Below, piece by piece: positions 8,453-16,807 of a stretch of 64,000 bases of DNA. The stretch is from Sphingomonas sp. AR_OL41 (lineage in GTDB: Bacteria; Pseudomonadota; Alphaproteobacteria; Sphingomonadales; Sphingomonadaceae), in contig NZ_JARYTI010000003.1 in the NCBI RefSeq assembly GCF_029911635.1, positions 62,001 to 126,000 on the forward strand, written 5' to 3'. Each line of letters opens with the position of its first letter. The stretch's first letter is position 1. The notes beneath the pieces were generated by a model. That model made no database searches. It had not been told where the DNA came from and saw only the letters and a list, made by a program, of their open reading frames with translations. The position numbers and the translations under genes were made by a program.

Positions 8453-9526
8453 ATGACCGACCAACACGACAATCCGATGGGCCTCGACGGCTTCGAATTC
8501 GTCGAATTCACCGGACCCGACCCCGATGCGTTGGCCGACCTGTTCGTCAAGATGGGCTTCACCCATGTCGGCACGCACCGCTCGAAGAATGTCCGGCGCT
8601 ATGCGCAGGGCGACATCAACTTCCTGCTCAACATGGATGCGAGCGGCCAGGTCGCCGATTTCCGCAAGGAACATGGGCCCTCCGCCAACGCGATGGCGTT
8701 CCGCGTGGCCGATGCCGCCAAGGCGCTGAAGCTGGCGGTCGAGCGCGGCGCGGTAGCTGTCGAGGGCAAGGTTGGACCGGCCGAACTCAACATCCCGGCG
8801 ATCGAGGGGATCGGCGGCGCCAATCTCTATCTCGTCGACCGGCGCGGCGCGGCGACGATCTACGACATCGATTTCGAGCCCGTCGCGGGCAGCGCCGCGG
8901 ACGACCACAGCGTCGGCCTGCATACGCTCGACCATCTCACGCACAATCTGCAGCGCGGCCGGATGGATTATTGGGCGAATTATTACGAGCGCATCTTCAA
9001 CTTCCGCCAGATTCGCTATTTCGACATTGAGGGCCAGGCGACCGGTCTCTTCTCCAAGGCGATGACCGCGCCCGACGACAAGATCCGCATCCCCTTGAAC
9101 GAAAGCCAGGACGAGCATTCGCAGATCGAGGAGTTCATCAAGGACTATAAGGGCGAAGGCATCCAGCACCTCGCGCTGGCGACCGACGATATCTTCGCGA
9201 CCGTCGACAGGCTGCGCGCCAACGGCATCCGCTTCCAGACCACGCCGCAGACCTATTTCGACCTGATCGACAAGCGCCTGCCGGGCCACGGCCACGACGT
9301 CGAGGAAATGCGCAAGCGCGACATCCTGATCGACGGCGCTCCGGAAACCGGCGGCGGACTGCTGCTCCAGATCTTCACCGAGAATATGGTCGGGCCGATC
9401 TTCTTCGAGATCATCCAGCGCAAGGGCAATGACGGCTTTGGCGAGGGCAATTTCAAGGCACTGTTCGAGAGCATCGAACTTGACCAGATCCGCCGTGGCG
9501 TCGTGCCGGGCGCGGTCGAGGCGTAA
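8453..9526 (+). CDS. hppD: 4-hydroxyphenylpyruvate dioxygenase
   Basis: The enzyme converts 4-hydroxyphenylpyruvate to homogentisate in the cytoplasm, the second step of tyrosine breakdown. At 357 aa it is the standard bacterial length. Two VOC domains are visible, and the three iron ligands can be placed: His161 in LDHLTHN, His239 in GIQHLALATDD and Glu319 in FFEIIQRKG. The C-terminal GFGEGNFKALFE helix that gates the active site is intact. The ATG at 8453 follows a GGAG and gives the family N-terminus (MGLDGFEFVEF within 20 residues); longer in-frame starts were rejected. hmgA follows after a 218-base repeat-filled gap. Confidence 0.97.
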   Translation: MTDQHDNPMGLDGFEFVEFTGPDPDALADLFVKMGFTHVGTHRSKNVRRYAQGDINFLLNMDASGQVADFRKEHGPSANAMAFRVADAAKALKLAVERGAVAVEGKVGPAELNIPAIEGIGGANLYLVDRRGAATIYDIDFEPVAGSAADDHSVGLHTLDHLTHNLQRGRMDYWANYYERIFNFRQIRYFDIEGQATGLFSKAMTAPDDKIRIPLNESQDEHSQIEEFIKDYKGEGIQHLALATDDIFATVDRLRANGIRFQTTPQTYFDLIDKRLPGHGHDVEEMRKRDILIDGAPETGGGLLLQIFTENMVGPIFFEIIQRKGNDGFGEGNFKALFESIELDQIRRGVVPGAVEA

Positions 9527-9534
9527 TGCGATTT

Positions 9535-9731
9535 CCCTCGCCCCTGATAAGGAGAGAGGGATAGCGTAGCTTGGCAGCTTGCTGCCTAGCGAAGCTTGGG
9601 AGAGGGGTTGAGCGGTCCGTTGGACCGCGCGGCGCAAGTGCGCCGCCACCCCTCTCCCAGCTCCGACTAGGCCCGCGTGAAGGACGCGGACCAAGTCTGC
9701 GCAACCCTCTCCCCTCTGCGAGGGGCGAGGG
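9535..9731. repeat. Nested inverted-repeat element between hppD and hmgA
   Basis: This ~200-bp stretch has imperfect terminal inverted repeats. CCCTCGCCCCT...GAGAGGG at the left answers CCCTCTCC...AGGGGCGAGGG at the right. An inner pair, GGGAGAGGGGT and ACCCCTCTCCC, lies inside it, and smaller hairpins (TAGCTTGGCAGC/GCTGCCTAGC and GCGGCGC/GCGCCGC) fill the middle. It has no credible gene. It would fold strongly in an hppD-hmgA transcript. It resembles the MITE/REP-like elements common in sphingomonads. Confidence 0.75.
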
Positions 9732-9744
9732 AGAGGAGAGAAAA

Positions 9745-11037
9745 ATGACCGATCCCACTTACATGACAGGCTTCGGCAACCATTTCGCGACCGAGGCGGC
9801 GGCAGACGCCCTCCCCGTCGGCCGCAACTCGCCGCAGCGGCCGCCCTTCGGCCTCTACGCCGAACAATTATCGGGCACCGCCTTCACCGCGCCGCGGCAC
9901 GAAAATCGCCGGTCATGGCTCTACCGCCTGCGCCCGTCCGCCGCGCACCCCGCCTTCACGCCCTACAGCGGCGCGCCCTTGTTCGCGCCGGGGGTCAGCG
10001 AAGCGCCCCTCGCCCCCAACCGTTTGCGCTGGAGCGCGCTCGCTATCGAGGACGCCGACTGGCTCGACAGCCTCACGGCGATGATGGTCGCCGGCAACGG
10101 CGGCCCGGCGAGCCAGGCTGGCGTCGCGATCCACGTCTACCGGGCGCAACGCGACATGGTGAACCGCGCCTTCGTCTCGGCCGATGGCGAGCTGCTGATC
10201 CTGCCCGAGCAGGGAGCGCTACGACTCCTGACAGAATTCGGCCGGATCGATGTCGCGCCCGGCCAGATCGCGCTGATCCCGCGCGGCGTGCGCTTCCGCG
10301 TCGAACTGCCCGATGGCGCGGCGCGCGGCTATGTCGCGGAAAATCACGGTTCGCCGTTCCGCCTGCCCGATCTCGGCCCGATCGGCGCCAACGGCCTCGC
10401 CAATCCGCGCGATTTCGAGACGCCCGTCGCGTGGTTCGAGGATGTCGAGGGCGAGCATGAGCTCGTCCAGAAATTCCTCGGCGACTTGTGGACGACGCAA
10501 CTCGGCCGATCCCCGCTCGATGTCGTCGCGTGGCACGGCAATTACGCGCCGTGCCGTTACGATCTGGCGCGCTTCAACACGATCGGCACGGTCAGCTTCG
10601 ACCATCCCGATCCGTCGATCTTCACCGTGCTGACTTCGCCCAGCGACGTGCCCGGGACGGCGAACATCGATTTCGTCATTTTCCCGCCACGCTGGATGGT
10701 CGCCGAGGATACCTTCCGTCCGCCCTGGTTCCATCGCAACACGATGAGCGAGTGCATGGGCCTGCTCTACGGCGCCTATGACGCCAAGGCCGAAGGTTTC
10801 CAGCCCGGCGCGTTGTCGCTGCACAACCAGATGAGCGGCCATGGACCCGATGTCGCCAGCTGGAAGGGCGCGAGCGAAGCCGACCTTAAGCCGCACCGCA
10901 TCGACGGCACGATGGCCTTCATGATCGAAAGCCGCTGGGTATTCCGACCGACCGACCATGCGTTGCAGACGAGCACGCTCGACGCGGATTATGACGCGGT
11001 GTGGACCGGCTTTCCCAAGGCAACGCTGCCTCGCTGA
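9745..11037 (+). CDS. hmgA: Homogentisate 1,2-dioxygenase
   Basis: This iron enzyme opens the ring of homogentisate to maleylacetoacetate, directly using the HppD product. The 430 residues begin with [12 protein letters not shown] a few residues from the ATG, the usual bacterial opening. Iron ligands are visible in WFHRNTMSE (His330, Glu336), with the later His in SGHGPD or its neighbourhood. The C-terminal [17 protein letters not shown] block is typical. The ATG at 9745 is preceded by GGAGAG; the reading frame extends upstream into the repeat element, which is not coding. Genes for the next two steps (maleylacetoacetate isomerase and fumarylacetoacetase) are not in the window. Confidence 0.97.
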   Translation: MTDPTYMTGFGNHFATEAAADALPVGRNSPQRPPFGLYAEQLSGTAFTAPRHENRRSWLYRLRPSAAHPAFTPYSGAPLFAPGVSEAPLAPNRLRWSALAIEDADWLDSLTAMMVAGNGGPASQAGVAIHVYRAQRDMVNRAFVSADGELLILPEQGALRLLTEFGRIDVAPGQIALIPRGVRFRVELPDGAARGYVAENHGSPFRLPDLGPIGANGLANPRDFETPVAWFEDVEGEHELVQKFLGDLWTTQLGRSPLDVVAWHGNYAPCRYDLARFNTIGTVSFDHPDPSIFTVLTSPSDVPGTANIDFVIFPPRWMVAEDTFRPPWFHRNTMSECMGLLYGAYDAKAEGFQPGALSLHNQMSGHGPDVASWKGASEADLKPHRIDGTMAFMIESRWVFRPTDHALQTSTLDADYDAVWTGFPKATLPR

Positions 11038-11046
11038 ACGCCAGCG

Positions 11047-12465
11047 CTATTTCATCTGCCGCTTCGCGCTCGCTACCGTCGCCTTGCCGTAGGGCGCCTT
11101 GAGCCCGGCGAGTTTGGCGACGTCGAGCTTCGCCTGCTTGTAGATCGCCTTGGCGTGGCTGAAGGTGCGGAAGCCCTCGGCACCGTGATAGGCGCCCATG
11201 CCCGACGGGCCGATGCCGCCGAACGGCAGTTCCTCCATCGAGATGTGGAAGATGACATCGTCGAGCGTCACGCCGCCCGAGATGGTGGTGTCGAGCACGC
11301 GCCGGCGCTCGCCCTCGTCGCTGCCGAAATAATAGAGTCCGAGCGGCCGGTCGCGGCGATTGACCTCGCCGATCGCCTGGTCGATCCCGTCATAGCGGCG
11401 GATCGGCATGATCGGGCCGAAGATTTCCTCCTGCATCACGGTCATGTCGTCGGTCGCGTTGCGGACGATGTGCAGCGGCATCTTGCGTGCGTTGGAGGCC
11501 GAGAAATCCTCATTGCCCGGATTGACCGTGTCGATCGTCGCGCCCTTGGCGCGGGCGTCGTCGAGCCAGTCGTTGAGGCGCTGGAAATGCCGGTCGTTGA
11601 TGATCGCGGTGTAATCGGGATTGGCGAGCAAGGTCGGATACATCGCGGTGACCGCCGCCTTGAGCCCATCGACCACCGCCTCTTCCTGCGCCGACGGCAC
11701 CAGCATGTAATCGGGCGCGAGGCAGATCTGGCCGGCATTGAGCATCTTGCCCAGCGCGACGCGCTCGGTCGCGCGCGCCATGTCGACGCCCTTGCCGAAG
11801 ATCACCGGCGACTTGCCGCCAAGCTCAAGCGTCACCGGCGTCAAATTATCGGCGGCAGCATGGAGGATATGCTTGCCGATGCCGGTCGCGCCGGTGAAGA
11901 TCAGATGATCGAACGGCAGTTCGGCAAAGGCCTTGCCCACCTCGGGCCCGCCCGAGATGAAGGCGAGTTCGTCGGCCGCGAAATAGCGCGGGCACAGTTC
12001 CTCGAACAGCGCCGCGACGCGCGGGGTGAATTCGCTGGTCTTGACCATCGCGCGGTTGCCCGCGGCGAACACCCCGGCAAGCGGCGACATGACCAGCTGG
12101 ACCGGGAAATTCCACGGCGCGATCACCCCGACCACGCCCTTGGGCTGATACTCCACCCATGCCCTGGCGCCGAGCAGGCCGAGCGGGAACTGCACCGGCC
12201 GCTTGTCGGGCCGCGACCAGCGATCGAGCGACTTGATGGCATGGTTGATCGGCGCGACCGAGGCGGCAATGTCGGTGATCAGCGACTGCTCGCGGCTGCG
12301 ATGGCCGAAATCCTCCGACAGCGCATCGCAGAAGGCGTCGCTATTCTCGCGCAGCATCGCGGCGGCGCGTTTGAGGCGATCCTTGCGTACCGCAAGGCCA
12401 ACCGGCAACTCGGCCATGAACGCGGCGCGTTGTGTCGCGAGTATCTCGTTCATCGTCGCCATCAT
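11047..12465 (-). CDS. calB: Coniferyl-aldehyde-dehydrogenase-like aldehyde dehydrogenase
   Basis: This is an NAD(P)-dependent aldehyde dehydrogenase of ~472 aa. The nucleotide-binding segment IAPWNFPVQL, the catalytic glutamate in TLELGGKSP and the catalytic cysteine in GQICLAPDY are all present. The GQICLAPDY form and the C-terminal FGGIGPSGMGAYHG are characteristic of the CalB subgroup, which oxidises coniferyl and related aldehydes. The substrate is inferred from family only. The gene follows the prepilin-peptidase pair on the same strand after a seven-base gap with a GAGGGGGAA ribosome binding site. It faces hmgA tail to tail nine bases away. Confidence 0.85.
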   Translation of the reverse strand: MMATMNEILATQRAAFMAELPVGLAVRKDRLKRAAAMLRENSDAFCDALSEDFGHRSREQSLITDIAASVAPINHAIKSLDRWSRPDKRPVQFPLGLLGARAWVEYQPKGVVGVIAPWNFPVQLVMSPLAGVFAAGNRAMVKTSEFTPRVAALFEELCPRYFAADELAFISGGPEVGKAFAELPFDHLIFTGATGIGKHILHAAADNLTPVTLELGGKSPVIFGKGVDMARATERVALGKMLNAGQICLAPDYMLVPSAQEEAVVDGLKAAVTAMYPTLLANPDYTAIINDRHFQRLNDWLDDARAKGATIDTVNPGNEDFSASNARKMPLHIVRNATDDMTVMQEEIFGPIMPIRRYDGIDQAIGEVNRRDRPLGLYYFGSDEGERRRVLDTTISGGVTLDDVIFHISMEELPFGGIGPSGMGAYHGAEGFRTFSHAKAIYKQAKLDVAKLAGLKAPYGKATVASAKRQMK

Positions 12466-12472
12466 TTCCCCC

Positions 12473-12907
12473 TCAACTGCAACCGATCATCCCGGCAACC
12501 GGCAGCACGACACTATCCTTGCCCTCACGATCGAGCCGCAAGGTAGCCTCGGGCACCGCCGCGCCATCCTTGAGGTCGGCGCGTGTCTTGACGCTCATGA
12601 CGAGCGTGGCGGTCGTGGTGCCAGCACGATATTCGGCCGTTTCGGCAAAGCCGAACCCGGCCGCGCCGCGCTGGCTGTCGCGCGGCAAGTCGGTGACCGA
12701 ACCGTCGATCGACAGTCGCAACAACGCCGGATCCGCGCTGACCATAGCGACCAGCGTGCGCGTGGCACCGCTGCTCCACAGAAAGGCCGCGCAACCCCGC
12801 GGCGGCAGCGTCTGGCGCGGCAGCGCGCCCAACGGCAGGCCGTCGGCCGATGCCGGCGGCGCCGCCTGGCCAAGAAGCAACGCGGACAGGATCACGGCAA
12901 TGCTCAT
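12473..12907 (-). CDS. Secreted hypothetical protein coupled to prepilin peptidase
   Basis: The family was not recognised. The 144 residues start with a signal peptide (MSIAVILSALLLGQAAPPASA, cleavage near residue 21) and continue as a beta-rich, presumably periplasmic domain with two cysteines (one in PPRGCAAF near residue 40, one in the final GCS). The ATG overlaps the prepilin-peptidase stop by four bases (ATGA), so the two are translationally coupled. A role in pilus or secretion biogenesis is a guess from that coupling alone. Confidence 0.72.
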   Translation of the reverse strand: MSIAVILSALLLGQAAPPASADGLPLGALPRQTLPPRGCAAFLWSSGATRTLVAMVSADPALLRLSIDGSVTDLPRDSQRGAAGFGFAETAEYRAGTTTATLVMSVKTRADLKDGAAVPEATLRLDREGKDSVVLPVAGMIGCS

Positions 12908-13659
12908 GCCGCACTGCCTAGCAGGAACAGCCATGCCGGGTAAGCCGCGATCGCCAGCAGCGCGCCGAGCGGCACGCGATCGTCGAGCTTTGCCGGGCGA
13001 CCCGCGACCATGCCGACCAGCACGAAGGCGAGCCCCGTCAGCGCCGCAAGCAGCAGCACCGCCGGCAGCATCGCCCAGCCGAGCCAGAGCCCAATCGCAC
13101 CGAACAGCTTGGGGTCGCCGCCGCCAAGTCCGTCCCGCTTGCGCACCAAGCGATAGCCTTGGCCGACGAGCCACAGCCCGGTAAAGCCGCCAAGCCCGCC
13201 GATCAGGCGCGCGGCCAACGGCGGCTCGACTCCGAGCGCCCCGATCGCCAGACCGCTCAAGGCGAGGAGCGCAGTAAGCTCGTTGGGCAGCCAGAATTCG
13301 GCGATGTCGAGCGCGGCCAGCGACAGAAGCAACCAGCCAAAGGCCGCGCCGGCAAGCGCCACCGGTCCTGGCGCCGCGATCCCCGCCAACATGCCGATGA
13401 TGGAGGCTGCAAGTTCAACCTGCCAATGGCGCGGGTCGATCGGCGCGGCGCAACTCCGGCAGCGCCCGCGCGCGATCATCGCGCTAAGCAATGGCACAAG
13501 GTCGCGCGGACGGAGGGCGATGTCACAAGCGTCGCAATGCGAGCGACCGGAAATAACTGACCGCCCGGCCGGCCAGCGGATCACCAGCGTCGCGATGAAA
13601 CTGCCGATGATCGCGCCGAGCACGCCCAGCGCGACCGGCCAGACCCAGACATCAGCCAT
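12904..13659 (-). CDS. Prepilin peptidase (type 4 leader peptidase, A24 family)
   Basis: This polytopic inner-membrane aspartyl protease cleaves, and often N-methylates, type IV-like prepilins and pseudopilins. At 251 aa it is the full-length bifunctional form. The cytoplasmic zinc loop is present (Cys42, Cys45, Cys67, Cys70). The catalytic aspartates are Asp118 in SLAALDIAEFWLPN and Asp182 in the GGGDPK motif. The TadG/TadE-like genes at 42.7-45.8 kb are possible but unproven clients; a type II secretion system elsewhere is equally likely. The ATG overlaps the end of the upstream small membrane protein gene. Confidence 0.93.
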   Translation of the reverse strand: MADVWVWPVALGVLGAIIGSFIATLVIRWPAGRSVISGRSHCDACDIALRPRDLVPLLSAMIARGRCRSCAAPIDPRHWQVELAASIIGMLAGIAAPGPVALAGAAFGWLLLSLAALDIAEFWLPNELTALLALSGLAIGALGVEPPLAARLIGGLGGFTGLWLVGQGYRLVRKRDGLGGGDPKLFGAIGLWLGWAMLPAVLLLAALTGLAFVLVGMVAGRPAKLDDRVPLGALLAIAAYPAWLFLLGSAA

Positions 13660-13906
13660 TGAGTTTCTTGCGGATCAGGTAACGATAGACGCCCAGCAGG
13701 TTGATGCCGAACAACACGGCATTCTGCGTGCCGAGCGCCCAGTCACGCGACAGCGCGGCGCCCGCGAACCAGGCAATCGACGAGCCGACGAACAGGACGA
13801 AACCCCAGCCCGTCACCTTGCGGCCCGAATCGAGCGAGACCATCAGCGCGGCGATGATGCCGCTGCCCGAGGCCAGCCATTTGAGCACGGTGATCAATGT
13901 TTGCAT
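13652..13906 (-). CDS. Small hydrophobic membrane protein, unknown function
   Basis: The predicted 84-residue product has about three hydrophobic helices (TLITVLKWLASGSGIIAALM, GWGFVLFVGSSIAWFAG and AVLFGINLLGVYRYLI) and a basic C-terminus RKKLNG. It was not assigned to a family; the last helix is reminiscent of half of a PnuC/YgjV-like fold. The start was put at MQTLITV (13906). An in-frame ATG at 13936 would add ten residues. It overlaps the prepilin peptidase start by eight bases, making it the first gene of that operon. Confidence 0.7.
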   Translation of the reverse strand: MQTLITVLKWLASGSGIIAALMVSLDSGRKVTGWGFVLFVGSSIAWFAGAALSRDWALGTQNAVLFGINLLGVYRYLIRKKLNG

Positions 13907-14009
13907 CGGGATGAGATAGGCGGATACGACGGGCACGTCTGCCGATAAATGCGTGTCGGTCGGGGTCTTGCCGCTCGCTAATTCTTTCCGTTTACGTTAA
14001 GTGGGGAAC

Positions 14010-14414
14010 ATGATCGCCCCCACCTTTGCGTCGCACACCTACAATGTGGAGATCGACCCGGCCGACATCGACTTCATGGGTCATGTCAACAACGCCAGCT
14101 ATCTGAAATGGGTGCAGGCGGCGGTGATCAATCACTGGCAGCGTTTCGCGCCGGCCGAGGCCGTCACCGAGCATCTGTGGGTCGCGCTCAAGCACGAGAT
14201 TACCTATCGCAAGCCGACCTTTCTCGACGATGTCGTCATCGCGACCGTGCTGCTCGAAAAGGTCCAGGGCGCGCGTGCCTTTTACGAGACGGTCATCCGG
14301 CGCGGCGAAGAAGTACTCGCCGAGGTCAAGTCGAGCTGGTGCTGCCTCGACGCGCAGACGCTGCGCCCGGCGCGCGTTGCGCGCGAAGTGATTGAGCACT
14401 TCTTCAAGCGCTGA
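14010..14414 (+). CDS. 4HBT-family acyl-CoA thioesterase
   Basis: This hot-dog-fold thioesterase of 134 aa would hydrolyse an acyl- or aroyl-CoA. The family signature is clear: DIDFMGHVNNASYLKWVQ, in which the aspartate/histidine region forms the active site, followed by ITYRKPTFLDDVV and a closing strand with SSWCCLDAQT. The ATG at 14010 follows GGGGA at good spacing; a GTG at 14001 would add three residues. It stands alone, divergent from the small membrane protein gene and about 95 bases before the thiolase, with which it may be functionally paired in CoA-ester metabolism. Confidence 0.87.
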   Translation: MIAPTFASHTYNVEIDPADIDFMGHVNNASYLKWVQAAVINHWQRFAPAEAVTEHLWVALKHEITYRKPTFLDDVVIATVLLEKVQGARAFYETVIRRGEEVLAEVKSSWCCLDAQTLRPARVAREVIEHFFKR

Positions 14415-14508
14415 TCCGCGCGGCACGTCATGACAGCGGGTCGGCGTTTGTAAATCGCCGGCAGCGCGACTAGATCGCGGGCACGTCATTTCCGCAGAGG
14501 TCGCCCGC

Positions 14509-15696
14509 ATGTCCACCGATCCCGTCGTCATTCTGTCCTATGCCCGCACCCCGATGGGCGGCCTGCAAGGCGCACTGTCGGGCGCCACGGCGACCGAGCT
14601 CGGCGCCACTGCGGTCGGCGCGGCCGTCGAGCGTGCCGGCCTTTCGGGCGAGGCGATCGAGAAGATCTATATGGGTTGCGTGCTGCCCGCTGGCCTCGGC
14701 CAGGCCCCCGCGCGCCAGGCGGCGATCAAGGCCGGCCTGCCGAACCATATCGAGGCTACAACGGTCAACAAGATGTGCGGATCGGGCATGCAGGCCGCGA
14801 TGATGGCGGCCGACACGCTCGCCGCCGGCTCGGCCGACCTCGTCATAGCCGGCGGCATGGAGAGCATGACCGGCGCACCCTATCTCACGCTGCGCCACCG
14901 CAGCGGCGCACGCGTCGGCCATGACCGGTTGCTCGACCATATGTTTCTCGACGGGCTAGAGGACGCCTATGAACCCGGCCGCCTGATGGGCAGCTTCGCC
15001 GAGGAATCCGCGCAGCATTATCAGTTCACCCGCGAGATGCAGGACGCCTACGCCATCGCCTCGCTCGAGCGCGCGCAACGCGCGCAGAACAGCGGCGCGT
15101 TCGTGCGTGAAATCGTGCCCGTGGAGATCAAGGGCCGCAAGGGCGTCGAGACGGTCAGCCACGACGAACAGCCCGCCAAGGGCGATGCCAGCAAGATCCC
15201 AACGCTGAAACCCGCCTTCGCCAAGGATGGCACGATCACCGCCGCGAATGCCTCGTCGATCTCGGACGGCGCCGCCGCTCTCGTCATGACGCGCGCCAGC
15301 GTCGCCGAACGCCTTGGCCTTGACCCGATCGCCCGCGTCGTCGCCAGCGCCGGCCACGCCCACGCCCCTGCCCTGTTCACCACCGCGCCGGTGTTCGCGA
15401 TGCGCAAGGCGCTGGAGCGCGCCGGCTGGTCGACCAACGATGTCGACCTGTTCGAGGTCAACGAGGCGTTCGCCTGCGTCGCGATGATCGCGATGCACGA
15501 TCTCGGGCTTAGCCACGACGTCGTCAACGTCAATGGCGGCGCCTGTGCATTGGGTCATCCGATCGGGGCATCTGGCGCGCGGATCATCGCGACCTTGCTG
15601 TCGGCACTACAGGCGTCGGGCCAGAAGCGCGGCCTCGCCTCGCTGTGCATCGGCGGCGGCGAAGCGACCGCGATGGCGGTGGAACTGCTGCACTAA
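14509..15696 (+). CDS. Acetyl-CoA C-acetyltransferase (thiolase)
   Basis: This 395-aa enzyme condenses two acetyl-CoA to acetoacetyl-CoA or runs the reverse thiolysis. The complete catalytic set is present: Cys90 in NKMCGSGMQ, His350 in GGACALGHPIGASG, and Cys380 in LCIGGGEA. These lie one or two residues from the positions in the Zoogloea enzyme. Length and motifs fit the biosynthetic/degradative acetoacetyl-CoA thiolase group (AtoB/PhaA). No polyhydroxybutyrate or butyrate genes adjoin it, so the pathway is open. Confidence 0.93.
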   Translation: MSTDPVVILSYARTPMGGLQGALSGATATELGATAVGAAVERAGLSGEAIEKIYMGCVLPAGLGQAPARQAAIKAGLPNHIEATTVNKMCGSGMQAAMMAADTLAAGSADLVIAGGMESMTGAPYLTLRHRSGARVGHDRLLDHMFLDGLEDAYEPGRLMGSFAEESAQHYQFTREMQDAYAIASLERAQRAQNSGAFVREIVPVEIKGRKGVETVSHDEQPAKGDASKIPTLKPAFAKDGTITAANASSISDGAAALVMTRASVAERLGLDPIARVVASAGHAHAPALFTTAPVFAMRKALERAGWSTNDVDLFEVNEAFACVAMIAMHDLGLSHDVVNVNGGACALGHPIGASGARIIATLLSALQASGQKRGLASLCIGGGEATAMAVELLH

Positions 15697-15726
15697 GCTG
15701 CCGATCCCGCGACTAACAGGACCGGG

Positions 15727-16230
15727 TCAGTTCAATTCCATGGTGTAATAGCGGCTGAACCCGGTGTCGGTGTAATCGGCGAACGGCCCGGTCTCGGTGA
15801 AGCCAGTCCGCTCGTATAATGCGCGCGCCGGCGCGAAGGCGTCTGTGGAACCCGTCTCCAGGCTGATCCGACGATAGCCCTGCCCTCGAGCTTGGGTGAG
15901 CAGGTGATCCAGCATGAAGCCGGCCACGCCGCGCCGCAGCTGCGCCGGCGCGGTCCGCATCGACTTGATCTCGCCATGGCTATCGTCGAGCCGCTTGAGC
16001 GCGCCCATGCCGAGCAGGTTTGCACCCTCCCATGCCGTCCACAAGCTCACGGCCGGATCGCGTAACCCCGACAGGTCGAGCGCGAACACCGCGCCAGGCG
16101 GCGAGTTTTCGAAGGCCGAGCGAAGATGCAGCTCGATCAGCGCGATCACCTGCGGATGCGTCAGGTCGTCGCGAACGATCCGCCAGCCGGGCGCGCTCAG
16201 TTGAGCGTCTCCTGCGGCTCCACGCCCCAC
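15727..16230 (-). CDS. GNAT-family N-acetyltransferase
   Basis: An acetyl-CoA binding fold is visible: EIKSMRTAPAQLRRGVAGFML is the strand-4/helix-3 pyrophosphate loop region, and ISLETGSTDAFAPARALYER followed by GFTETGPF is the C-terminal GNAT ending. The target is unknown. The start is uncertain. GTG at 16230 is used here, which overlaps the SH3 protein gene by 34 bases. A GGAG sits seven bases before a CTG codon at 16200 exactly at the SH3 gene stop, and the recognisable fold begins only a few residues later. Translational coupling to the SH3 gene is likely either way. Confidence 0.8.
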   Translation of the reverse strand: MGRGAAGDAQLSAPGWRIVRDDLTHPQVIALIELHLRSAFENSPPGAVFALDLSGLRDPAVSLWTAWEGANLLGMGALKRLDDSHGEIKSMRTAPAQLRRGVAGFMLDHLLTQARGQGYRRISLETGSTDAFAPARALYERTGFTETGPFADYTDTGFSRYYTMELN

Positions 16231-16700
16231 AAATGGTTGGTCTCGACGAAACCACCCCGCCCATGGACATCGAAATAGCACCAGCCGCGCGCGCATTTGC
16301 TCAGCCGCCCGACCACACCCGGCGCCGCGCGCCACAGGATCTTGCCGCCGAAGCGCGGCGAATCACGCAGCTCGGCAACCATGCCCATCACCAGCCCGGT
16401 ACGCTTTTCGCTGACCAGCGCGCCCATGATCCAGCCCTGCGTACCGCTCGGATCCTCGACCTTGTACCAGGCACCGTGATCGTAGATGTCGAGCACCTTC
16501 ACCGGCAGGTCGGCGCGCCGGAACAGCCAGCTGGCGGGATAGGTCCGCCCGGGGCCGGTGCGCATGCGCGCCTTGCTCGCCGCGATCGAGCCGTAATAGG
16601 GCGTCTTCTTGTTCACCAGCCCGGCCAGCGCGGGCGCGACGCCGGCGATGGTGAGGGCGATCGCCAGCCCCCATGTCGTCGCCTTGCTTCCGATCCGCAT
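16197..16700 (-). CDS. Exported SH3-domain protein
   Basis: This 167-aa protein has a Sec signal peptide (WGLAIALTIAGVAPALA, cleavage near residue 26) followed by a bacterial SH3-like segment: KARMRTGPGRTYPASW, then a DIYDHGAWYKVED turn and GWIMGALVSEKRTG. A second weaker SH3-like half reaches the C-terminus (GVVGRLSKCARGWCYFD). Such domains usually bind peptidoglycan or cell-wall peptides in the periplasm. It is divergent from the hydroxyacid dehydrogenase gene and overlaps the GNAT gene downstream. Confidence 0.85.
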   Translation of the reverse strand: MRIGSKATTWGLAIALTIAGVAPALAGLVNKKTPYYGSIAASKARMRTGPGRTYPASWLFRRADLPVKVLDIYDHGAWYKVEDPSGTQGWIMGALVSEKRTGLVMGMVAELRDSPRFGGKILWRAAPGVVGRLSKCARGWCYFDVHGRGGFVETNHLWGVEPQETLN

Positions 16701-16807
16701 CCATCTGCCCTTTTCCCGGTCGACCGATATCTACCGCGTCGTCGCACGCCGCGACAACCACCGTTGACGCGGCCGCGCACCTCCGCCAAGCCGAATCCGT
16801 GCCCGAA

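Noticed and set aside
8453..11037. A complete tyrosine degradation cluster
   Set aside because: Only hppD and hmgA are present; maleylacetoacetate isomerase and fumarylacetoacetase genes are not in the window.
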